DNA of 27,401 nucleotides from an uncultured Acetatifactor sp. (GTDB lineage Bacteria; Bacillota; Clostridia; Lachnospirales; Lachnospiraceae), in assembly GCA_910579755.1 (NCBI GenBank), contig CAJTVB010000037.1:1-27401 (forward strand). The letters are read 5' to 3'. The notes beneath the pieces were generated by a model. It saw nothing but the letters and a program-made list of their open reading frames with translations, was not told the DNA's origin and did no database searches. The position numbers and the translations under genes are program-made. The number at the start of each line of letters is the position of its first letter. The first letter of the stretch is position 1. Positions 22,169-27,401 of the stretch are shown here, one piece after another.

Positions 22169-24205
22169 ATGGACGTAAAGGAGTTGACAGAGCTGCTGGT
22201 GGAATCCAGCGAAAAATTTAACCGGGCCAGGTTTATTCCCTGGTGGGAGGGCAATCACAAAGATGCCACCTACCAGTATGACATGCTTGAGGAAAAAACC
22301 ATAAAGGAGGCGGAAGAATGCCTGGCGGAATGCGGGAAGGAAGCGCTGCTTTCTACAACAGGCGGGGCGGGGCTTTCTCTGTTCCATCTGCTGGTATGGC
22401 ACAATTTCTACGGGACGGTGGAGAAAATACTCAGTGACGGAAGGATAGAGGGGGATGAGGTTAATCTGCCCGACAGCAAGGGGCATGGTCTGACGCCATT
22501 TCTTTTGGCCTGTGTGAGGGGGAATCTGGCCATGGTCAGGCTTCTGCTGGAGCATGGGGCCAGCGATGCCCAGTTGGACGAGAGGGGCATGAATGCATAT
22601 CATTTTCTGGCATATCCCCGGTTTCAGGATGATCTGTTGACAATTGATTTTAAATGCCTGGAGAACAGTGTGGAGCAGAGAGGGGAGATCGCCCGTCTGC
22701 TTACCTGCGATATCAACAGGAAGAATAATGCCGGGCTTACGCCTTTGGAACAGCTTCTGTCCACCCAGTACAGCTCCGGCTACACCTGGCCGCTGACGGA
22801 AGTCTTTTTGGAAAAGGGCGCAGATACGGGGTATGTGGATGAGGACGGCAACACGCTTTTGATGATGGCCAGGAAAAACAACCATGTGACGGCGGCGATG
22901 AAGCTGATGAAGCAGTGTCCGGAAATGGTGAATGCCGCCGATGGCCAGGGGAGGACTCCTATAGTGCATGCGGCGGAGTTCAGAGATCAGGCCATGTACA
23001 TTGCGCTGAAGGATCATGGGGCATCTCCCGCGCCTCAAATGGAGCTGTTTCCGTTGGAGCAGATTACCAGCAACTGTTTTGGAAGTGTAAACAGTGATAA
23101 TAAGGATTCCTTAAGTCTTGCGCTGTATATGACCGGCAAGCTGATCCGCCAGCTGGATCCGGACGATGAAGATGAGCTGGGGGAAATCACGGGGATTCTG
23201 CACAATGCCCTGGTGTCCGACGAGGAGGCTCATGTGCTGGATGTCTGCAGGGAGGCGGGGATCGATTTCACTATTCCGCTTCATTATCATGGAGAAATCC
23301 TTTGCCTGCGGGATGAGTGTCTGCATATAGGCAGAATGGGTGTTGTCAGGAAGCTGATGAAGCTGGGCGTGGATATGGAAAGAGCAGTGGTGAAAGGACG
23401 GACCCCGGCAAATATCCTGGCCTCTCTGGAATGGAGCAGAGACGGTGAGGATGAAGCCCTTTGCGGGGAGGCGGCAAAGCTTTTCTCCAGGGAGTCCATG
23501 GAACAGACGGACAATATAGGAAGGGCGGCAATTCATAACGCGGCGGAAAACGGTCATGCAGGTATGCTCCGGGTTATGATAGAAATGGGCGTGGATGTGA
23601 ATCTTACCACGGACGAGCCCGGGGAGGCAGGAATGTCGCCGCTTCATCTGGCCTGCATCAATGGACATGCGGACGTGGTGAAGCTGCTGATGGATGCCGG
23701 AGCCGATGATACGATGAAGACCTTAAAGGGGGATACGCCGGCTCATCTTGCCCTTATGGAGAAGGGATACGGCAGGAAGCTGGAGGCGGAACAGAGGGCC
23801 GATGTGCTGAAGAGCCTGAAGCACCTGGATCTTCCCAACGAATGCGGCAGGACGCCGTTTATGCTGCTTAAGGCGCGGAACACTGAGCTGCTGCCTCTGT
23901 TTCTGGAAAGCGGCGTGGATGTAAATCACGCGGATAACGAAGGCATGACCATGCTGATGCTCCACACGGCCAAGGACACGGCAAAGGAATTGATCCGGGC
24001 CGGGGCTGACGTGAACATGGCGGACAACGAGGGCAATACGGCGCTGCACTATGCACTGAATGATTACAACGCGGAGGGGGCGCGCTATTTGATCCGAAAG
24101 GGTGCGGATTATAACCGGCCCAATAATGAGGGCGAGACACCGGTGCAGATTGCGGTGGAAAAAGGTATGGACACGGTGCTGGAGCTGATGACGGATATTG
24201 CGTAA
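22169..24205 (+). CDS. Long ankyrin-repeat protein
   Basis: A 678-residue protein without signal peptide or clear membrane segment. Ankyrin motifs are plain at about residues 104-145 (GLTPFLLACVRGNLAMVRLL), 185-295, and 445-678 (GRAAIHNAAENGHAGMLRVM, SPLHLACINGHADVVKLLMD, GNTALHYALNDYNAEGARYL). The central part (about 295-445) contains more divergent repeats. The first 80 residues are a distinct N-terminal region rich in charged and aromatic residues (FNRARFIPWWEGNHKDATYQ). Ankyrin repeats bind proteins; no catalytic domain is seen. The start at 22169 is set by CGGAGGAG; upstream in-frame codons lie in the hairpin element. A terminator follows, so this gene is a unit separate from the next. 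Its partner is unknown; a role with the neighbouring membrane repeat protein is possible. Confidence 0.88.
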   Translation: MDVKELTELLVESSEKFNRARFIPWWEGNHKDATYQYDMLEEKTIKEAEECLAECGKEALLSTTGGAGLSLFHLLVWHNFYGTVEKILSDGRIEGDEVNLPDSKGHGLTPFLLACVRGNLAMVRLLLEHGASDAQLDERGMNAYHFLAYPRFQDDLLTIDFKCLENSVEQRGEIARLLTCDINRKNNAGLTPLEQLLSTQYSSGYTWPLTEVFLEKGADTGYVDEDGNTLLMMARKNNHVTAAMKLMKQCPEMVNAADGQGRTPIVHAAEFRDQAMYIALKDHGASPAPQMELFPLEQITSNCFGSVNSDNKDSLSLALYMTGKLIRQLDPDDEDELGEITGILHNALVSDEEAHVLDVCREAGIDFTIPLHYHGEILCLRDECLHIGRMGVVRKLMKLGVDMERAVVKGRTPANILASLEWSRDGEDEALCGEAAKLFSRESMEQTDNIGRAAIHNAAENGHAGMLRVMIEMGVDVNLTTDEPGEAGMSPLHLACINGHADVVKLLMDAGADDTMKTLKGDTPAHLALMEKGYGRKLEAEQRADVLKSLKHLDLPNECGRTPFMLLKARNTELLPLFLESGVDVNHADNEGMTMLMLHTAKDTAKELIRAGADVNMADNEGNTALHYALNDYNAEGARYLIRKGADYNRPNNEGETPVQIAVEKGMDTVLELMTDIA

Positions 24206-24222
24206 GGACAGATTTATATGTT

Positions 24223-24261
24223 ACCGCCGTATGGGAGAATAAAATCCTGTACGGCGGTTTT
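24223..24261 (+). terminator. Intrinsic terminator after the ankyrin gene
   Basis: ACCGCCGTA (24223-24231) pairs with TACGGCGGT (24250-24258), an exact 9-bp stem with an 18-nt loop, followed by TTT. Confidence 0.85.
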
Positions 24262-24306
24262 GCATGGCTGAAAGCCGGACGAACCGAAAATGAAGACGTC
24301 TGAATC

Positions 24307-24335
24307 TTGACTTTATTATTCATGTGCAGTATAAT
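24307..24335 (+). promoter_or_regulatory. Near-consensus sigma-A promoter for the repeat membrane protein
   Basis: TTGACT (24307-24312), a 17-bp spacer and TATAAT (24330-24335), one mismatch from consensus. It lies 76 bp upstream of the start codon and is the strongest promoter in the window. Confidence 0.8.
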
Positions 24336-24411
24336 TTGTTGATGACGGAGAGATAACAAAGGCCGGGCACAGGCAGATTACAAAAGAACCGGGAATACGG
24401 GGAGAGAGCAT

Positions 24412-27369
24412 ATGGAGAAGATACAGAGGCTGATACGCTTAGGGCTGGGGAAATTGCGAGGGTGGTGTTCCAAGACCGCAAAGGGGCTTTGGAAATTCTG
24501 CCCTTGGATTGTTGAAGAAATTTGGCAATTTCCCGACTTTCTGGAGAAAGCCGTGCTGAAAAGGAATAAAAGCGCCTGCTGGATGAACATTGCCACGCTG
24601 CTTACGGGCTTTGCGGCTTTCGAGGTGTATCGTTCGCTCAGCTTTGACGAAGCCGAGTATCAGGGAGAAACTCTTTTGTATTACTTTTCCGTTGCAGCGC
24701 CTGTGATCATATGGTCCGTGATTGCCTGGGAATTGATCTGCCTGATCGGAGTCAGACGGTGGAAAGACATCGGCGCCGGGATTGCCAAAAGGAAGCGGGG
24801 CCTGTTATGCATTGCCACAACAGCTATAGCAGCAGTTTGCATAGGATCATTCTGCTATTTCAATACATGTGAAACGCAATATTTTGACGAAGTGGTGGAG
24901 TTTTACGGGATTCCTGACGGGGTGGGAGATCCCTTAACAGAGGAGCAGCGGAAGGATAGGGCGGGATACTGGAGGATTGACGATTATCCCGGAAAACATC
25001 GATTGATATTGACATATGTGGATGCCTACGGTCAGCTGGAGCTTATGCGGCAGTACTCCACTGCCTATGATAGGATGCTTTTTCAGCCTGTGGCCCGCAT
25101 AGAGTATTGCTACAAAAAGAGTAAGGATAAATTCCGCGCTCTTGGATCGGAGCGCTATAAATCGGAAAAGGAGCATGGCTTCCGGGAGCCGGAGAAGATC
25201 ACTTATTATGCCAGCAATGGAAAGGTGCTTTTGGAGCTGAGCGGGGACGGCTATGAAAAGCTTAAGGTGGATTCCTACGCCTCGGAGGAGGCGGTACAGC
25301 TGCTGAATTCCACACTGTTTCGCTTTCCGGAGGGGCAGACTGCGGGAAACAACGTTACCTCATGGCGGCTGGAAAGCAGCTATGATTTTGACGGAAGACC
25401 GGCCCTGCGGAAGCTGAGCGCCGGTTTGTGCAATCTGTACGGCATCAACGGAGAAAGGTATACCTATGATACTGAGCGCAGGCTGGAGTCCATCTGTTAT
25501 CTGGATGTAAATGGAATGCCTGCCTGTAATAAGCAGGGGATCATGCTGATCACCTTTCAGTACGATGAGGAGGGCGGCTGTAAGATTGCATATTACAGCG
25601 ACGAAAGCGCAACAGAACGAACGGAAGGATTCCACGGTGTTTACTGCGAAGAGCTGACATATGATTCCAATGGAAATATAACGCAGCGGCAGCAGAAGGA
25701 CAAACAGGGCAGCTGGTGCTGTGATGCGAACGGAGTATACAAATATATTTATGAGTATGACTATGAATATGAACCGGCACGGCTGAAATCAGAAGCCTAT
25801 AAGGGAGTGGATGAACTGCCCGTGAGAATAAACGGCTGGGACAGCCAGACCATAGGTTTTTCCCTGGAAATGAAAGAAGAAACCAAAATTATTGAGGTTC
25901 TTCTGAATGACGAAAGGACTGCTCAGGCGGCAGACGGGAAAAATGGTGCGGCAGAGCTGTATGGGACGCAGGTTTGGAATAAAAGCAGCGTCAGGGAAGC
26001 CGGCAATTTATTCTACACCGGTTATGACGCGGCAAATAACCGGGGAGGCAGAGCAGATAACCAGGAAGGAGGTCAGGCAGATGATCAGGAAGGAGGCCGG
26101 ACAAATAACCAGACGGGGAACCGCACAGACAGCCAGGAAGGGGGACAGGCCAATAACCTGGCAGACGATCAGGAGTATGACAGCGAAAGAAAGCGTAATT
26201 ATACGAGAATTCGAAATACCATTGAAAACAATTCTCTTCTGATAGAATATCTTGATTACAGTAAAATCAATATCCAAAACGAATCGGGATATGCGAAAAA
26301 GAAAGTAGTGTATGACGAAAAAATGCGGGTCATAGAGGTGGCTTATCTGGATCTTAATGACAAACTCTGTCTTACAGAGGATGGTTATGCTGTGATAAGA
26401 ACGCAATATCGATCAGAAGACGATGATAAAATAGAGTTTGTTGAGTATTGGGGCGCTGATGATAAACCGACAATGAATCAAAAGGAAGGATATTCCTATG
26501 TGCGTTTTCAATATGGCAGGCAGGGAGAGAGCCAGGTAATTACCAGCACTTTTTATGATTCTCTGGGACAACCCGTTTATCTTCCCGGGCTGGGATATGC
26601 GGCGGTGGAGCGGCTGTACGACAAAAGCGGTTTTTTGATACAGGAAACCTATCGGGATGAAAACGGTGTGATAACCTACAGAAATGACTATATGGTGGCG
26701 GAGATTCTGTATGAGTATGGGGATGACGGCAATTTGAGCCGTATATGGTATAAGGATGCAGAGGAAAGGCCCGCGAACCGCCTTGACACAGGATATTCGG
26801 TGGTTTACCAGGAATATGAGGCAGGACAGCTGGTGCGCCGGCGCTATGAAGGATACCGGAACGGCAGCCTGTGTCCTGTTCCGGATAAGACTACGGGAAT
26901 ATATGATACCGTATATCAATATACAAAGGGGAAACTACAGCAGGAGCAGTATTTTGACGATGAAGGAAGTCCTGCTCTTCGCAGTGATCTTGGCTGTGCG
27001 GCAATAAGCTATGAGTACGACGATAACGGGAATATATCATGCCGGCGATACTATGGCACGGACGGAAAGCCGATTCTGAGGAAGGATACCGGGTATGCGG
27101 TCATAAAATGCCAGTACAATGACGAGGAACAGTACAAGCTTTTTCAGTATCTTGGTGTGGACGAGCAGCCTGTTATCCATTCGGAAAAGCATTGTGCGGG
27201 AATCAGGGAGATTTATGAGGGCGATAATCTGGTGGAAATCCAGTATCTGGGATTGGACGGCAATCTGATGAACCGAAGCGACTACGGCATTGCCCGGGTA
27301 TATAAAACCTATTACAACGATGGGAAGCAGAAAACGGAGGAATATTATAACTTCTCGGAATCTCAATGA
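24412..27369 (+). CDS. Membrane-anchored YD/RHS-like repeat protein
   Basis: A 985-residue protein, not recognised as a named family. The N-terminus is basic, followed by three hydrophobic helices (about 57-75, 89-113, 130-150). The arginine/lysine-rich loop between helices 2 and 3 (VRRWKDIGAGIAKRKRG) puts that loop and the N-terminus inside, so the large C-terminal part should face outside. From about residue 320 the chain is built from repeats of 32-34 residues with a core such as YEYDDNGNISCRRYYGTDGK followed by 'P.l....GyA.i...Y'; this resembles YD/RHS-type beta repeats, with no conserved RHS core peptidase motif or toxin tail. A hydrophilic Gly/Asn/Gln/Asp linker (541-587) splits the repeats into two blocks. 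It has its own strong promoter. Surface recognition or adhesion is a reasonable guess, no more. Confidence 0.75.
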   Translation: MEKIQRLIRLGLGKLRGWCSKTAKGLWKFCPWIVEEIWQFPDFLEKAVLKRNKSACWMNIATLLTGFAAFEVYRSLSFDEAEYQGETLLYYFSVAAPVIIWSVIAWELICLIGVRRWKDIGAGIAKRKRGLLCIATTAIAAVCIGSFCYFNTCETQYFDEVVEFYGIPDGVGDPLTEEQRKDRAGYWRIDDYPGKHRLILTYVDAYGQLELMRQYSTAYDRMLFQPVARIEYCYKKSKDKFRALGSERYKSEKEHGFREPEKITYYASNGKVLLELSGDGYEKLKVDSYASEEAVQLLNSTLFRFPEGQTAGNNVTSWRLESSYDFDGRPALRKLSAGLCNLYGINGERYTYDTERRLESICYLDVNGMPACNKQGIMLITFQYDEEGGCKIAYYSDESATERTEGFHGVYCEELTYDSNGNITQRQQKDKQGSWCCDANGVYKYIYEYDYEYEPARLKSEAYKGVDELPVRINGWDSQTIGFSLEMKEETKIIEVLLNDERTAQAADGKNGAAELYGTQVWNKSSVREAGNLFYTGYDAANNRGGRADNQEGGQADDQEGGRTNNQTGNRTDSQEGGQANNLADDQEYDSERKRNYTRIRNTIENNSLLIEYLDYSKINIQNESGYAKKKVVYDEKMRVIEVAYLDLNDKLCLTEDGYAVIRTQYRSEDDDKIEFVEYWGADDKPTMNQKEGYSYVRFQYGRQGESQVITSTFYDSLGQPVYLPGLGYAAVERLYDKSGFLIQETYRDENGVITYRNDYMVAEILYEYGDDGNLSRIWYKDAEERPANRLDTGYSVVYQEYEAGQLVRRRYEGYRNGSLCPVPDKTTGIYDTVYQYTKGKLQQEQYFDDEGSPALRSDLGCAAISYEYDDNGNISCRRYYGTDGKPILRKDTGYAVIKCQYNDEEQYKLFQYLGVDEQPVIHSEKHCAGIREIYEGDNLVEIQYLGLDGNLMNRSDYGIARVYKTYYNDGKQKTEEYYNFSESQ
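26034..26172 (+). repeat. In-frame degenerate tandem repeat coding the hydrophilic linker
   Basis: Units of about 30 bp carry the recurring core CAGGAAGGRGG and code for DNQEGGQ/DDQEGGR/DSQEGGQ. The length differences are multiples of three, so the frame is preserved. Confidence 0.7.
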
Positions 27370-27401
27370 ATGTGATTCTAACTGAAAATTGACAACTGAA
27401 T

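Noticed and set aside
21913..22254. Several short reading frames across the hairpin element
   Set aside because: They arise from the palindromic sequence and change frame with its arms; the structure, not coding, explains the region.
22076..23038. 320-residue minus-strand reading frame opposite the ankyrin gene
   Set aside because: Antisense shadow of the repeats; no start signal.

Overview
The window looks like chromosomal DNA of an endospore-forming Clostridia, most probably a Lachnospiraceae gut anaerobe. This is inferred from spmA/spmB, a CotF-like spore coat pair, the ricT-trmN6-rsmI cluster with a Lachnospiraceae-type DUF6472 gene, GHKL/LytTR signalling genes, cytosolic GH13 and GH3 sugar enzymes, and strong AGGAGG-type ribosome binding sites. 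No sequence search was possible, so all family calls come from motifs and context.

Layout. 1-4.0 kb is accessory DNA: a GNAT-fold/small-protein pair that resembles a toxin-antitoxin module (minus strand, GNAT gene cut by the window edge), a frameshifted remnant gene, an orphan SLATT (DUF4231-like) two-helix membrane protein, and an XRE-type regulator divergent from a DUF697-like membrane protein. The divergent gap holds a good promoter followed by three evenly spaced TGATWATCA boxes and an 18-bp perfect palindrome. 4.0-7.45 kb is conserved housekeeping: ricT, trmN6, rsmI and DUF6472. 7.5-9.5 kb carries lrgA/lrgB-type holin/antiholin genes and two small CotF-like proteins, closed by a strong terminator.

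9.5-14.4 kb is a minus-strand cluster: gtrA-like, GH3 glycosidase, LytTR response regulator, GHKL histidine kinase and a 40-residue lipoprotein-like peptide. The GH3, regulator and kinase genes each carry an internal, frame-breaking deletion that removes the catalytic or phosphorylation core, so the cluster is decaying (or misassembled), while gtrA is intact. 14.6-15.9 kb is spmA-spmB. A hemerythrin-CheX-like fusion follows on the minus strand.

17.3-21.8 kb is an alpha-glucan module: a GH13_31-type oligo-1,6-glucosidase, an AraC regulator on the opposite strand and a GH13_20-type neopullulanase/cyclomaltodextrinase. Both enzymes lack signal peptides, so they should act on imported maltodextrins. 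From 21.95 kb a 201-bp element with 18-bp inverted termini and three internal hairpins sits directly in front of a long ankyrin-repeat protein. After a terminator and a near-consensus promoter comes a 985-residue membrane-anchored protein with YD/RHS-like repeats of about 33 residues.

The least explained items are the multi-hairpin element at 21951-22151, the triple-box operator at 3066-3119, the leader repeat shared by rsmI and gtrA (6369-6401 and 14319-14363), the three-gene deletion pattern at 9.8-13.7 kb, and the ankyrin/YD-repeat gene pair.
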